Positions 12,300-24,103 of a stretch of DNA of 64,000 nt are shown here, one piece after another. The position numbers and the translations under genes were made by a program. The DNA is from Podarcis raffonei (taxonomy: Eukaryota > Chordata > Lepidosauria > Squamata > Lacertidae). The stretch spans positions 49,540,001 through 49,604,000 of the forward strand of contig NC_070614.1 in assembly GCF_027172205.1 (NCBI RefSeq), in the 5' to 3' direction. Positions within the stretch are counted from its first letter, which is position 1. Each line of letters begins with the position of its first letter. The notes beneath the pieces are model-generated. The model was not told the DNA's origin. It saw only the letters and a program-made list of their open reading frames with translations, and did not search any database.

Positions 12300-13460
12300 A
12301 ATGGAGGAAGGAAGAATTGGTGGCGAGGGAGGGGGGGTTAGAAAGAGAGGAAATGTGCTTTCTTGCGCCCTTCCTCTCTTCTCTCTCTCCCCCCCCCACA
12401 TGCCTTTTCTCTTCCCCTCCCCCTTCAGAGGGTGGTTAGTCAATGCAAATTGTCTCATTAAGGAGAAAAGGAGGCGGGAGACATAATTAGGCGGCGGCTG
12501 CATATTTATTATGAGGGAGCCAGACACACAAAAGCGTTTGGGGGGGGGTGAGTTGGTTGGTTGGTTGGGGATTGCATTGTGGGGGGGGGGGAGAACAGAG
12601 AGAGAGAAAAGGAGGGATGAAAGAGAGAGAGAGAGAGAGAGAACGGGAAGAAAGGAAGAAAAAAAAGGAGGAAGAAAAATGAGATATGAGATTGCAGGAG
12701 GCGTGATGTTGAGAATCGAATAGGAATGAGAAAGGGAGAGAGAATGGGAGTGAAAGGGGGGGGGGAATTGGAGGAGGCAGAAAGGAGAAGGAAAATACAT
12801 ATAGAAAATACATATAGTATAGAGAAATGCAGGCCCCAATCCTGAGGAATGTATTTCCTCGGGTCAGTGGGTCTTACATCCAGGTAACAGAGGCCAAAGT
12901 GTGATGGGGGGGGAGGCAGATAGTGGAAGGATGTTGTGGGGGGGGGAGAGAAGAAATAGGGGGGGCAACCCCAGCATGATGAAGTGGAGGGAATGCAAAG
13001 GACAAAGCGTGACAGATGAGGGAGGGAGAGGAGAGAAGAAGGCAGCAGAGAGAGAGAGAGAGAGAAATGGAGGAGATGAAAAGGGCGAGGGAGGGGATGG
13101 GGAAGGATTTGGCTTGGGGGGGTGGGATAGAGAGAGAGAGAGAAAGTGCAGAGATGGAGGGGGAAGAGAGAGGGAAAGAGGGATGAAAACCCAACGAGGA
13201 ATAAATTCATGGAAGAGAAAGGGAATATTTGGGGGGGGCTGATGATGTTTGCATCCTCTTTGGATATATATTAAGAGAAGGCAAAGGCAGGCCACGGAAG
13301 AAAAGAAAGGGGGAAGAAGAGGAGGCGGAGGAGAGGTTGTTGGGGGGGGTCCTCTCTCTCTCTCTCTCTCCCCATAGAGGAGGCGGGGGGGGGGTCCTGC
13401 AGGCGCAGAGGGGGGGAGGGGCTCCGCGCAGGGCGATTAACGGGGAGATTAATGTCTAGG
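12300..13460 (+). repeat. Polypurine tract region (GA-rich)
   Basis: Over about 1.1 kb the plus strand is strongly biased to A and G, with (GA)n runs at 12,606-12,645, 13,040-13,066 and 13,127-13,144 and many G runs of 7-10. Such tracts can form triplex or quadruplex DNA. No gene is supported in the opposite Ser/Pro/Leu-rich frames. Confidence 0.7.
12443..12450 (+). promoter_or_regulatory. POU octamer ATGCAAAT
   Basis: A perfect octamer in an AT-rich island (12,430-12,510) with TAATTAG and CTCATTAAGG nearby. It is a candidate regulatory site. Confidence 0.35.
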
Positions 13461-14057
13461 GGTGACAGGGGAGGCAGCCAGAGTCAATAAAACGAGAAGC
13501 ACAGTGACAGCCAGCGCTTTAAATTACCCTGCGCAGCGGGGAGGGGAGGCGCTGGCGGATCTCCTCTCCTCTCCCTCCCTCCCTCTCCCCCCCCAAACCC
13601 ACCCACCAAAGCTTGGGCTAATGCCCTTCAAGCCCCGATCTGTAAACCGTCCCCCCCCATAATTTTTCCCCTCAGCGCCTTCCTCTTATCAAATCTGCCG
13701 CGCACCCCCCCCCCCTCTTCTCTTCTCCAGCTCCCCATCATCAAATATTTGCTAAACTGGTTGATGAGAGTCCTGTTAACATCCAGGAGAGGGAAGGAAG
13801 AAAAGGAGGTTGGGCGGGGGGGGGGCGGGTGAAGAGAAGGTTAAGGTTGGTTTTGACAACAGATTTCCAGCGTGGTCTGGAGGGGAGCTGCTTTTGTAAA
13901 AAAAAAACTGGGGGGAAAAGGCCTGATTCCCCCCCAACTCTCTTTCCTCTAAAGGGCAAAAGGGGAGACAAGGGGGGGGCGAATATACAGACTAATGCGC
14001 CTCCTCTCCCTGCTTTTGTTTAATCCTGCAACGCACTTAGGGCTTCATTTGTATGTG

Positions 14058-14065
14058 ATTTGCAT
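14058..14065 (-). promoter_or_regulatory. POU octamer ATGCAAAT
   Basis: A perfect octamer (ATTTGCAT on plus) inside 'gtatgtgatttgcatacaat', which is partly palindromic. It is one of the clustered octamers in the ZFHX2 5' region. Confidence 0.35.
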
Positions 14066-14177
14066 ACAATATTTAGCAAGAGGCACCCTGGGTTGTTTTG
14101 TGTGTGTGTGTTTTCTTTTTTGGCACTCTCCGATCTGGGAAAGGGGGGGGGACGGAGGAGGAGGGGGCAGCTGAAAG

Positions 14178-14200
14178 GCACACACACACACACACACACC
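14178..14200 (+). repeat. (CA)n microsatellite
   Basis: An uninterrupted run of about eleven CA units. Confidence 0.9.
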
Positions 14201-14216
14201 CCTTCTAAATTGGTGT

Positions 14217-14224
14217 ATGCAAAT
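14217..14224 (+). promoter_or_regulatory. POU octamer ATGCAAAT
   Basis: A perfect octamer 159 bp from the one at 14,058, on the opposite strand, in an AT-rich island. Confidence 0.35.
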
Positions 14225-15040
14225 ATATGCTTTTCAGCAAGGACTGGTGCATAAATTAATCCGAGAGTCAGGATGACAGAATTAGGTTAGCTGTCCCGTC
14301 AAAACCCCAACCTGCACAAATGTGCCTTAGACCTGGGGGCCAAATGGTGTGTCTCAAAAGTTTCACAATGCGGGTTTCTTTCCTTCCCAAAACCCAAATG
14401 AGATTCTTTCTGATTAGGGATCCGGTTGGGCAGAGGGAAGGGGGCGGGGAGAGAGAAAAGTCAAAAGTGTAAATAAGACGGCTGCCTTAAGAATTGATCA
14501 ATAAGATGTAAAGGTTTAGGGGTTGGCTTTTGGAGGTTGGAGGTTTGTTTGTTTGTTTTCAAATAAAAGTATTAAAGTTGAACTTCTGCCCCTTGAAAAA
14601 TGTGCCGAGTTGTTTTTATTTTTTTAAAGTGGGTGCATTTGAATTGCGAGATTTTGCTGAGTTTTTGCATGCTTGTGAAATCTCATTTGAGTGCGAGAGG
14701 TGGGAAAATGCGCTTGTGAGCACATTCACGTAGTGTTGCAAAATATGAGTGTCCTCTCTCTCCAAGGGCACCCGGGTCTTAAAAGACAATTGCACAACAT
14801 CACAAGGAAATTATGGCGGTGGGGAGGCAGCGTGGTGCCTGGGATCCCAGCATCTGCAGAAAGAGGGGAGAAAGAGAGAAATGGGGGTGGGCCCTGATCC
14901 AGCTTCATGCTCTACCTATCCTGAAGCACTTCCTGGAGGAGAAGTTTTTAAAAATGCACATCTTCATGTTTTGTAAGCTCCTCCCGGGCAGGGACCATCC
15001 CTTCCTCTACTTCTGTTCCCTGACAAACGTGAACATCAGA

Positions 15041-15222
15041 CCTGGGAAACTGTTTTTCGCCTGAAGGCCAAATTCCCTTCTGAGGACTACCTTCCCTGGG
15101 GGCTAGATGCCAGCGGTGGGCGGGGCCAGGGCAAAAGTAGGTGGAGCAACAAATGGAATACATTATTTCAAGCTTGGAGGGCCACATTCGGGACCCGGGA
15201 CCAAAGGTTTCGCACCCCTCGT
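15041..15222. mobile_element. hAT-like non-autonomous element
   Basis: The ends read CCTGGGAAACTG... and ...GGTTTCGCACCCCTCG, imperfect inverted repeats. The interior ('aggccaaattcccttctg...ggggctagatgccagcggtggg') is the recurrent squamate repeat also seen around 49,440-49,800 and 43,320-43,480. Confidence 0.5.
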
Positions 15223-15918
15223 GTCTAAGTGGCACCATGCAACAAATAAATAGGACTCTGAATAAAAGAGTTGCTTGCAAGCTTTTGCGTGTCTGCCTTG
15301 GGAGGACTGAGCTATCCCAGCATCCCCCGGGGCAGTGGCCAGGTGTGGGCAGACTTCCCTTTCTGCTCTCCCCCACACACACGAAAACATGTCCTCAAAA
15401 CCGCATTATGCAGAAACCCCTTTAAAACAGCAGTGTAATCAGAGAGAGCTTTCTCCCTACACATTGCAGAGGCCTGCCCTGGGGCTGCGCAGGTGTGGAC
15501 AGGCTAGAACCAGCGCACAGGTAAGACGAGGCAGACCGCTAGGGTGGCATGATGTCAAGGGACTTCTTGCGCCAAGAGTCACAAGTGCGAGTCCACGCTC
15601 CCCGCAGCTTCCAGCATGGACAGCCGGATCCCTGCAGAAGCAAGAGTCCATCTCCCAGAGTGCTTTGCTGCATCCCAGAGGGTTGTGGGACATGCAGGGA
15701 CACCGCTTCCTCGCATCGTGAGCACCTGCCTGGAAATCGGCAGCAGCAGCAACAACACCTGACCTACAGCCCAGTGACAGCAGGTACCCGAGGCTAGATC
15801 TGTACAGGGTAGGCAAAATATCAGACTTCCACTACTGTTTAAAGCAAACCTTAATGTGGCGCTAAAAGGAACCTTTTCTGAGCTCCACATATGGTAAGTC
15901 ACAAACCTATCTGCATAT

Positions 15919-15926
15919 ATTTGCAT
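15919..15926 (-). promoter_or_regulatory. POU octamer ATGCAAAT
   Basis: A perfect octamer (ATTTGCAT on plus) within 'gcatatatttgcatagc'. Confidence 0.3.
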
Positions 15927-16573
15927 AGCTTATTCCTGCCAGCAAAGCAAAGGGCCCAAGGGCGACGCTGGACACCCCAGTCCCCTTCTAACTTCCGATA
16001 CAATCTTTAAAGAAGCCGGGTTTGGGATCAATAAGGACTACCAACTTGGCTTGAGATTTTTGAAAGAGAGTCACACATTGCACTACAACTTATATGCATG
16101 CTGAACTAGCCGCGAGACTGTCTTGGTACAATTTGGCGGAACGTTTGCCTCAACGCAGGGCTGGGGGAATCGAGGTTGTGTTAAGCTGGGCACTGGAGAA
16201 GAGCTATCTGGGACCTTGAGGCTTGTGGTTCAAGTCGAGATGTCCTACTAAGAATTGAGTGGCCCTGACAGATTGTACAGCTGAGGCGGAAAGTGTGCAT
16301 TACCAGAATCGTATCCTGAGGGTGAGGGCAACTGTTCTGAAGGATGAGTGACTTGACTTAGGCCACAGAGCCATGGAAATTCAAGTCTCTATGCCCAGGG
16401 GACTACACTTCCTTCTCCCACCTACAGCCCATCTATGCTACTGCAACCATGGGTGGAGTTGAAGACAAACAAGACAAACACAGAGCATGTACATGCTGCA
16501 CCGATGCGGCTGCCATGTGCGCTAATGCAGCATACATGATCCAAGGCATGGCATACCCAACATCTGTTTAAAA

Positions 16574-16709
16574 CAGGCATAGGCAAACTCGGCCCCTCAG
16601 ATGTTTTGGGACTACAACTCCCATCATCCATGACCACAGGTTCTGTTAGCTGGGGATGATGGGAGTTGTAGTCCCAAAACATCTGGAGGACCAAGTTTGC
16701 CTATGCCTG
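16574..16709. mobile_element. hAT MITE, palindromic, 136 bp
   Basis: Terminal inverted repeats CAGGCATAGGCAAACT / AGTTTGCCTATGCCTG are followed by ACTACAACTCCCATCAT and its complement, so almost the whole element folds on itself. The 8-bp flanks GTTTAAAA (16,566-16,573) and GTTTAAAG (16,710-16,717) are the hAT-type target duplication. Confidence 0.9.
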
Positions 16710-16737
16710 GTTTAAAGCACACGACTTCTTGCAACGA

Positions 16738-16830
16738 ATCCTGGGAACTGTAGTTTTCCTCTCCCAGAACTACAATTCCCAGCACCCTGAACAAAGCACA
16801 GTTCCCAGGATTCTCTGAGGGAGAGAGAGA
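16738..16830. mobile_element. Fragment of the ACTACAnnTCCCAG MITE family
   Basis: Contains GGGAACTGTAGTT, AACTACAATTCCCAGCACC and CACAGTTCCCAGGATTCT in succession. It is truncated. Confidence 0.5.
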
Positions 16831-17226
16831 TTGCAGAGATTGCTGAAATCTAGATGCATGCCCACGATGTGTCCTTGATTAACTCCTACTTTTGGTCACC
16901 TCTTCCACATCCTCCTCACAGGTGTCTAAAGGCGCCAACGGCATCTTTACAAAGAATAACGTGTATTGTGTGCTTTTGAACTATCTGATCCTGTTCAGAT
17001 CCATTTAGCCGGAGGTGCTGCCATTTTGTGGGGTGAGGCGCATGCTTGCTGCGCGCAAACCTGGCGCAGCTATTTGCTTCTACTTTCCATGTGTCCCTGT
17101 CCAGGCGCTCAAGGTGTCAAACCAAATGGCCATCTAACCTGAGCGGCCAGTAACGGGGGATTCCCAGGCATGACAGCACCAAGCTTCTTGCGTTGTTTGA
17201 CCCCAGATTCTAGTAATTCCTAGGTA

Positions 17227-17576
17227 AAGGTAAAGGTATCCCTGACTGTTAGGTCCAGTCGCGGACGACTGTGGGGTTGTGGCGCTCATCTCACTTTACT
17301 GGCTGAGGGATCCGGCGTACAGCTTCCGGGTCATGTGGCCAGCGTGACTAAGCCGCTTCTGGCGAACCAGAGCTGCGCACAGAAACACTGTTTACCTTCC
17401 CGCCGGAGTGGTACCTATTTATCTACTTGCACTTTGGCGTGCTTTCGAACTGCTAGGTTGGCAGGAGCAGGGACCGAGCAACGGGAGCTCACCCCATTGC
17501 GGGGATTCGAACTGCTGACCTTCTGATCAGCGAGCCCTAGGCTCTGTGGTTTAACCCACAGCGCCACCCGCATCCC
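17227..17576 (-). mobile_element. Sauria SINE
   Basis: A full-length copy: tRNA-like head at 17,576, body with CTTCCGGGTCATGTGGCC on plus, tail at the left end. A perfect 12-bp target duplication AATTCCTAGGTA lies at 17,215-17,226 and 17,577-17,588. Confidence 0.93.
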
Positions 17577-17904
17577 AATTCCTAGGTAGGCTGCCTCTAT
17601 ATATGGAGGTTCAATTCAGCTGGGACGGCAAGAAGAAACCACACACCCTCTCCTCTGTGAATTAGTCTAATCCCCTTTTCAAGGAATCAGAGCCTGCGAC
17701 CATGCGCTGCACCGCAAGCAACGAGCTTCCGTAAGTTAATTATGCACTGTATGACAGAGTCGGCCTCGCTGGTAGTTTGTGAGGTGTCTGCATGGGATTG
17801 ATTTATTGACTAGTGTGGGATTTTAACCATTCCTGGGGCTTCATCCGAGTCAGCCTTGGAACAAATCCTTCAATGGAGCATGTAATGATTCATTTATTTT
17901 TTAC

Positions 17905-17938
17905 AAGAGAGAGAGAGAGAGCGAGAGAGAGAGAGAGC
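17905..17938 (+). repeat. (GA)n microsatellite
   Basis: A GA run with occasional GC interruptions. Confidence 0.85.
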
Positions 17939-20159
17939 GCCTCTGGCCACATGCAGAGTGCCTCATTTTGTTTATTAGCTTGCCCAAATGTAGGCCAAAC
18001 CCTCTGGGAAATCTTCCAGGGCGAGAGATCGGGGAAGATCAGGGTGTGGAGAACCAACACTCTGCCCTCAACCTTGAGCCAGCCCACAAGCCTTTTAGGA
18101 ACTGGGATGGGGCTTTGAGAAGCTTTGGAGAGCCAAGGCAGCAGAGGGTCCGAGGGGGAAGCGAGAGGCCAGGATCCAGGCCTCAACCCTGCCCAGAGAC
18201 CTCCAGAAAGTCTGTGCTCCTCAAATGAAAAGCAGGAGTGCAAGGGGCCCGCCTCGCAGGCTTGTTGTAAGAAGTTGGGTTTTTTTTAAGTCCATTGTAA
18301 ACGCACAACAGAAGTCCGTTATCAATTACAAATAGCAGCACACTTGGAACTCTTGACACATCTAGAGTTAGAAGCAAACCGTTTCTAACACAAGCCAGCT
18401 TTTGCACAACCCGTTTGCTGTTTTCTCAGGGTGGGGTGGGGAGACTCGCGTGTTTGGTGCTGTTTCACACAGTTTGCCAGACCAAAGTGTCTCCTGGCTG
18501 CATTTTCAATTTTTTTGAGGGCTTGGAGGAAGGGAATGGTTTTTTTCTCGGGCTGTGGCTTTGAAAGGGCTTGGCAGCGCGAGCCGAACGGCTTTATTTT
18601 GTTTTATCTTTTTTTAATTTTGCGTTGTGCGTCGCCTGCCGTTCCCCGGCAGTCGTGGTCACCTCTAACCTCGCCCTGGCATGGCACTGTGGAGCGTATG
18701 CAAACTGTGCTCTTGCAAATGAAAGAAAGAAATAAAACTCAGAATGGCTTTTTCAGCCTGCGTGGGCAGGTGATGATCCTGAAGGAGTCATGTTTCAAAC
18801 ACAAAACCTGCGACTCGAAAGTGGGAGGAGGGATCGACAGGGCAAGAAGATGCAAAGACCCCTGCTCCATGGGGTTTGGTGTGTATTAATATAATATACA
18901 CACCTATACACACACAAACAAACACACCTCAGCACAGATTAAAGCACAACCCCACTGAGTCCTGTCTATCTGTCCAACATGCCAGTATCACAGCTGAAAT
19001 CCCTGAAATGACTTTCAGAAATCAGGGAGCATTCAAAAAACATAGCCCGAGGTGGTGGTGGGGAGGCATGAATCGAGAGCGGAAATGAAATTTCACACCG
19101 TTTAGAAAACTTGGCAAACGTTTCAAAAGCCTTTTTCGATTCCAAACATGTGCAAATGTCACTTACAAAATTCAACTCTGAAAAATACTTGTCAATAAAG
19201 CGGCAAGATCCACATAATCTCAACAAAAACCAATACACACAAACACACACACATATATTTACACATCTTGCTCCCATCCCGAGTCTTAACTAGAGTTTAA
19301 AATTTGCCTGGAGCATTCAAATCAAGAGACTTGGTTTTAAAATCGCACTGGAAAGACACAAAGACACACCGCAAATTAATTTCTGGTGAACTTGGACCTT
19401 GGGGAACCTAAGAAGCAGTCTCTCAGCTCATGTTACTCTGAGCACGTCACTCACTCAAGCCTCAGTCTCCCCATCTACAAAATGGGAATAGCAGCGACCC
19501 ATCGCACAGGGATGTCATAAGGGCAAACAGGACTGACGAACCATAAAGCGCTTTTGTGCATTTTTTTAAAAGCGCTTGACAAAACAGCCACGGAAACATA
19601 GCATACACACCCACGAGGACAACCCTGACATATGTCTTGCGAAGAAGTAAGTCCTACTGAATTGAAGGGTGCTTCTTCCCAGGTAAGTGGGGGCAAGGAT
19701 TGCAACCTTAATGGCCCGAAACGCCAGGACCAGCATAAATGGAACACTGCTGCTGAAAGCAAAGACCAGGGTGCCTCTGAACATGGGCAAAGTGCATTTT
19801 GCTCGCCACTGAGTGCCCCCCTATTTATGGGATGGAGAGGGGGAGGGAACCAGATCAGAGGGTGCAGGATTAAGTCTTGAACTCAAATGCACATATACAG
19901 AACAGAAACACACAAAATATATGTTGGAACTGGTAGGTGGGGCGGACGGGTGCAGGGAAATGTTTTGGTTCCTTCCAGACATTTTAATCCACGAGAACCC
20001 TTTTAGAGAAATAAGGGCACATCGCCTATTCTTGCTCTTTGTAAATCCGGCTCCCCCACTTCTGGAGAACCCAGGAGTTCTGGTCCAACAATTGGCAGCC
20101 CAACCCTGCTTTTAACTTTCTGTTCCAGTTTCAAATGCCCATCCCATAAAAGACCAAAT

Positions 20160-20900
20160 TCAGTGACAGTTGCGGGAGAGAGAGAGATACGGGCAAGCGA
20201 GGTAGCACTAAGCGCCACAGAGCGAGCGAAGGCAGAAGGCGAGGGAGGCAGGGAAGGAAGAAAGATTGTAAAATCAATTAAATGAGTTGCTAACGGAGCG
20301 TCGTGTCGACAATCTGTCGCTGACTGGAAAATATGAGCTGCCCAAATACACTCCCGGCTTGCACACCTCTGCCAGGCGGCCTTCGCGGGTCCTTCCATCA
20401 CTCCTGTCAGAGGTCTGAGCCAGGGACACGGGGAGAAGGGACGGATCCGAAGCGAGGGGTCAGAAGGCCAAGCAAGGGGGAGAAGGAGAGGGGGGGGGAC
20501 TACGGGGTGGGTGGGGGTGGCTGCGCACCCAAGGGTGTTTTATGGCGCTGGATGGGACAGGTGGAAGGAGCCGGGAGATGGCAGAGAAAGGAGGGTGGGA
20601 GAAGGGAAGGGGATGGAGGGATGGAGGGAGGCTGGCGAAGGAGGGAGAGGAAGACAATAATTGGAGAAAGGGATGTGTGATGAATGGAAGGCTCAGGGGA
20701 GGGAGGGAGGGGAGATGCAATCGCCTCCTTTGAGAGGGAGAGGAAAGGGTAGGAGGGGAAGAAAGAGTGTGGCAAGGAAGAAGGGAAGAGAGAGAGGGAA
20801 AGGTGGTCTGGAGGAAAAGGAAGGTGGCTGGGGGAATGAATGGAAAGAAGTGCTGGGGGGGGGTCCCAAAAAAGGACTCTTAACAACTCCCCCGCCCTGA
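20160..20900 (+). repeat. Polypurine tract region
   Basis: The plus strand is overwhelmingly G and A, densest at 20,420-20,900, just beside the CpG island. It contains many GGGAGG/GGAAGG near-repeats. The antisense 202-aa Ser/Pro/Leu frame is a composition artefact. Confidence 0.65.
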
Positions 20901-22218
20901 GATGGTGGCGATTTGGGAACGCTGGTGGGAGACCCAACACACACCCCTGCTTATTTTTGGCGGGGGGGGGGAGGAAATACACCGTCCCTTTCTTCCCACC
21001 CCCACTCCAAAATGCCACTTCTTCCTCACTGCGCCCCCCCCCACAAAACCACTTCCTCTTCTCCTCCATCCTTTCTTGGGGAGGAGACAGGATTAAGACT
21101 CCCAACAAGAAGGGGACGCGGGAGCGCGCCCAGCCTCCTCCTCTCCCCCCTCCGCCTATTCTGCTGTCACATTCAGAAGCGGCCCCCCTCGCCTCTCCGC
21201 TTTGCCCGGCTTGTCATTCCTCCATGTCTCTCCCCCGGCCAGTCTCCCTCTCCTCCATCGCGGGGACCCCCGGCGCCCAACTCTCCTCCCCAGCCCGGCT
21301 CCCCTTCCTGCTTCGCCCGCCCGGCTCTCCCTTCCGCCGCCTCCGCCCGCACATTGTTCCGCCGTCCGTCCCCCCTGCTCGCCATCCATCCTCCCTCCTG
21401 CCCGCCTCGCCCTGCGCCTCCTCCGCCGCCTTCCGCGCTCCCCGGCCCGGCCCTGCGCCCTTCCTTCCTCCCTTCCCTCCTTCCTCCGGCCGGCCAGCCC
21501 TGCGCGCTCCAGCCCGGCAGCCCCTCTCCATCCCCGCCTCCGGGCGGCTGCCTCTGCCGCTGCTGCTGCTGCCCCCTTTGGCGCTCTGGCGCGCCGCGCT
21601 GCTTGCTCCTTTCCTCCTCCTCCCTCTTCCTCCTCCTGCCGCCGCCGCTGCTCCTCTTCTCCTCCTCCTCCTCCTTCTCCTTCTCCCCTTCCCCGATCCT
21701 CCTCCCGCCTTCTCGGCTCGCCTCTCTCCCCGCTTACGCGCTCGCTGGCTCGGAGCGAGGGATAGGAAATCGATGCCACTTACACCTCCGCGGGAAGAGA
21801 GAGGGGGACCAGCAGGCGCCGCTGACGCTCTCGGCCGCCGGGTGGGGTGGGGTGGCGGGCGGGCGGGCGGGCGGGGAGGGGGCGGCCCGGCTGGATCGGG
21901 GAAGGGGCGCGCAGGCGAGGCAGGGCTCTCCCTCGGCGCAGTTGTCAGCGCGGCTCCGTCTGGCTGCTGCCTGGCCGGCCGGCTTGCCTGGCTGGCTCTC
22001 TCTCTCTCGCTCTCTCCTCCTCGGCGCCTCTCTCCTCCTCGCTCCGGCTCAGGCAGGCAAAAATCGATGGGGTTCGCCGCGCCGGGGCTTCCCCATTGAT
22101 TTACACTCGTCCGCCTCCCCGCCTGCCTCGTTCCCTCGCTCCGCGGACCTGGCGGCTGCCTTCCAACACAATGGAATAATCAATTCAGCCCCGCGCTCGC
22201 CCCCCGCCTCCCCGCAGC

Positions 22219-22264
22219 CACACACACACACAGCTACACGCAGGGACACACACACACACATACA
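22219..22264 (+). repeat. (CA)n microsatellite
   Basis: Two interrupted CA runs at the edge of the CpG island. Confidence 0.85.
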
Positions 22265-22313
22265 CACAGCCACGCACCGGAGGGAGGAGCCAGCCGGCAG
22301 GTGCAGCCGAGCA

Positions 22314-22331
22314 TCATGGGAAATGTAGTCC
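22314..22331 (-). promoter_or_regulatory. ZNF143-type site ACTACATTTCCCATGATG
   Basis: The minus strand reads ACTACATTTCCCATGATG, the ZNF143/THAP11 promoter motif core. It lies within the CpG island outside any recognised transposon, consistent with a genuine promoter element. Confidence 0.5.
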
Positions 22332-22644
22332 CTCCCCCGCCTCCGGAGCCGGCAAGGTCAAGGCTCCAGCAGCAGCCGCCGGCGTCAGCATCATCGTCCT
22401 CTCGCTGGCTGCCTTGATTTGCCTTTATGCCTTTCCAATGCAAGGCTGCTTCTTCGCGGCTTTGTTGCGCTCCGCACAACAACCCTGCGAGGTAGGTCAG
22501 GCAGAGTGAGAAGGGAAGAGGTCAGAGCAGGCCGCAAGGACCCAGCCCAGTACAGCAGCCTGGTCTCCACCGGATGCTTGGGGAACACCAGCAAGGGCCC
22601 TTTCCCCTTCGGAGGTTTCCAAGGACTGGTATTGCTGCCGGAGC

Positions 22645-22975
22645 ACAGCCTTTGTGGCTAGGAGCCATCGACTGCCCTCTCTTCCTCCACGAATTTGTCC
22701 AAGCCTCTTTTAAAGCCATTCAAGTCAGTGGCCTCCTGTGGGAGGGAGTTCCACCGGCTAACCATCTGCTGTGTGAAGAAGGAATTTGTTTTACCTGTCC
22801 TGAATATTCTAACATTCAGCTTCCTTGCATGACCACAACATCTAGTGAGAAACCTTTCTCCATGCAAAGCATGATTTTATAAACTTCTATCCCGTCGCCC
22901 CTGACATGCCTTTTTCTGCAAACTCCAAAGTCGCAGACGCTGCAACCTTTCTTCACAGTGGGGTCGCGCCAACCC
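22645..22975 (-). mobile_element. CR1-clade (L3-like) LINE fragment, ORF2 C-terminus and 3' part
   Basis: The minus strand codes a stretch like [20 protein letters not shown], the C-terminal signature of CR1-clade ORF2. It is 5' truncated. Relatives are at 32,893-33,030 and, in the other orientation, 61,258-61,690. Confidence 0.75.
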
Positions 22976-23099
22976 CCCTTGATCAGAGCGCTGTGGCGCT
23001 TGGTTTCCTGCTTCCAGGCTTCATCTGCAATAAGAGGAAACCTTGGCCTCTGGAAGAAGAGGAAACCTTATCAGGAAGAGCCTTTGCTGTGGTCCAGAG

Positions 23100-23270
23100 T
23101 CTTCTGCTGTCCTGATGTCTTACACCAGGCACAATGAGTCATCCACTTTGCCTAGTATCTCTGGGACCGAGAAGAGCTTTCAGCATCACCCGATCCTTTT
23201 GGCTGGCAGAATCTCGGACGTCACATTGTGAATAATAAGTGGTTTATCACTGAGCTACGGCCCACCCCAT
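23100..23270 (-). mobile_element. tRNA-Ala-like SINE fragment
   Basis: Ends on plus in 'atcactgagctacggccc', the complement of a tRNA 5' half. The body is the degraded 'ggcagaatctcgg' type also seen at 8,597-8,740. Confidence 0.45.
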
Positions 23271-24103
23271 CATCATTATTATAGATGAGATACACCCCAA
23301 TAAATAACTGCATTTATTTCTCAGCAAGGCGATTGCTTTACAGCATCTCTGCAAGGCCGGTCAATAATCTTCTCATTCTGCAAAAGGCAATGATTTTGCA
23401 GGGCCTGCCCACCCCCAGGGTGGTCTCTTCCCTTGGGGGTCTTCTGTCCACCCACAGCGCTGAGCCAGGGATTCCCGCCCTCTTCAGCCGTCTCCAGGGC
23501 AAAAGAGGAGAGGGCTTTCTTCACTCTAAGCTGCGCATAGAAGAATGTCAAGAGCCATAGTGTCATCTATCCAGACTCCCCCCTATGCAAGGATTTGAGA
23601 GCCCAGACCTCTTTTGCATCCAACCACTCTAAGCTCAGGTCCTGTGATCCGGAGATAGACATTGCTGGTAGGGCAGAAGGCAGGGAGGCCAACATTAGGT
23701 GGCGCCAGAGAGCCGACAAATTACGTTTTGCGGTGTACAAGGACAAAAGTGATAGCCAGAGCCACCTGCGAGTCTGGTCGTAGGAAGGCAGGGAGATGGA
23801 GGCTGCCTTCAGTGAGGGTGGGGGGACAATGACTGCCCCCCATTCATCTTAATGGACTGGGCTGTGCTGCTGAGCTCCTTTTAACCCCAGGGTGGCTGTA
23901 TCCCTGACCATTGGTCATGCTGGCTGGGACTGATGGGTTCTGGAGTCTGAGAACATCTGGAAGGCCAAAGTGCCCCCCCCCCCCGCAATTTCTAACTAGA
24001 GCTGTCAGGGTTCTGGTTGTACATCTGGGTTTAGAAATTCTTAGCTTTCCTAGCAAGTTTATGGTACGGGAAATTCGGATCAGGGAATGTCTAGGCTCCT
24101 AGA

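Larger units (their letters stand above)
7899..20849. other. ZFHX2 5' intron or upstream region, no gene
   Basis: No coding exon is supported here. The stretch holds MITEs (7,985-8,275; 8,342-8,592; 15,041-15,222; 16,574-16,709), a Sauria SINE (17,227-17,576), purine-rich tracts (12.3-13.5 kb and 20.2-20.9 kb) and several POU octamers (9,437-15,926). The AT-rich islands at 12.4-14.3 kb and 18.9-19.3 kb look like candidate conserved non-coding elements. The 60-200 aa open frames here are low-complexity shadows. Confidence 0.5.
20850..22450. promoter_or_regulatory. CpG island, probable ZFHX2 promoter
   Basis: About 1.6 kb of very GC-rich sequence with frequent CpG (21,170-22,150 especially) and GGGCGGGCGGGCGG runs. 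Because the ZFHX2 start exon has an acceptor in front of it, a non-coding first exon is needed upstream and this is the nearest strong island. A minus-strand donor-like GTAAGT lies near 21,780. Plus-strand frames of 419 and 471 aa here are Pro/Ser/Arg-rich with no family features, so I do not call them genes. Confidence 0.55.

Noticed and set aside
12509-13210. Minus-strand frame of 233 codons, Ser/Leu/Pro-rich
   Set aside because: It is the complement of the polypurine tract; low-complexity with no splice or family evidence.
20840-22328. Long plus-strand open frames (419 and 471 codons) in the CpG island
   Set aside because: Pro/Ser/Arg/Leu-rich composition, two overlapping frames both open, no domain or conserved peptide. 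Expected from stop-poor GC-rich DNA.
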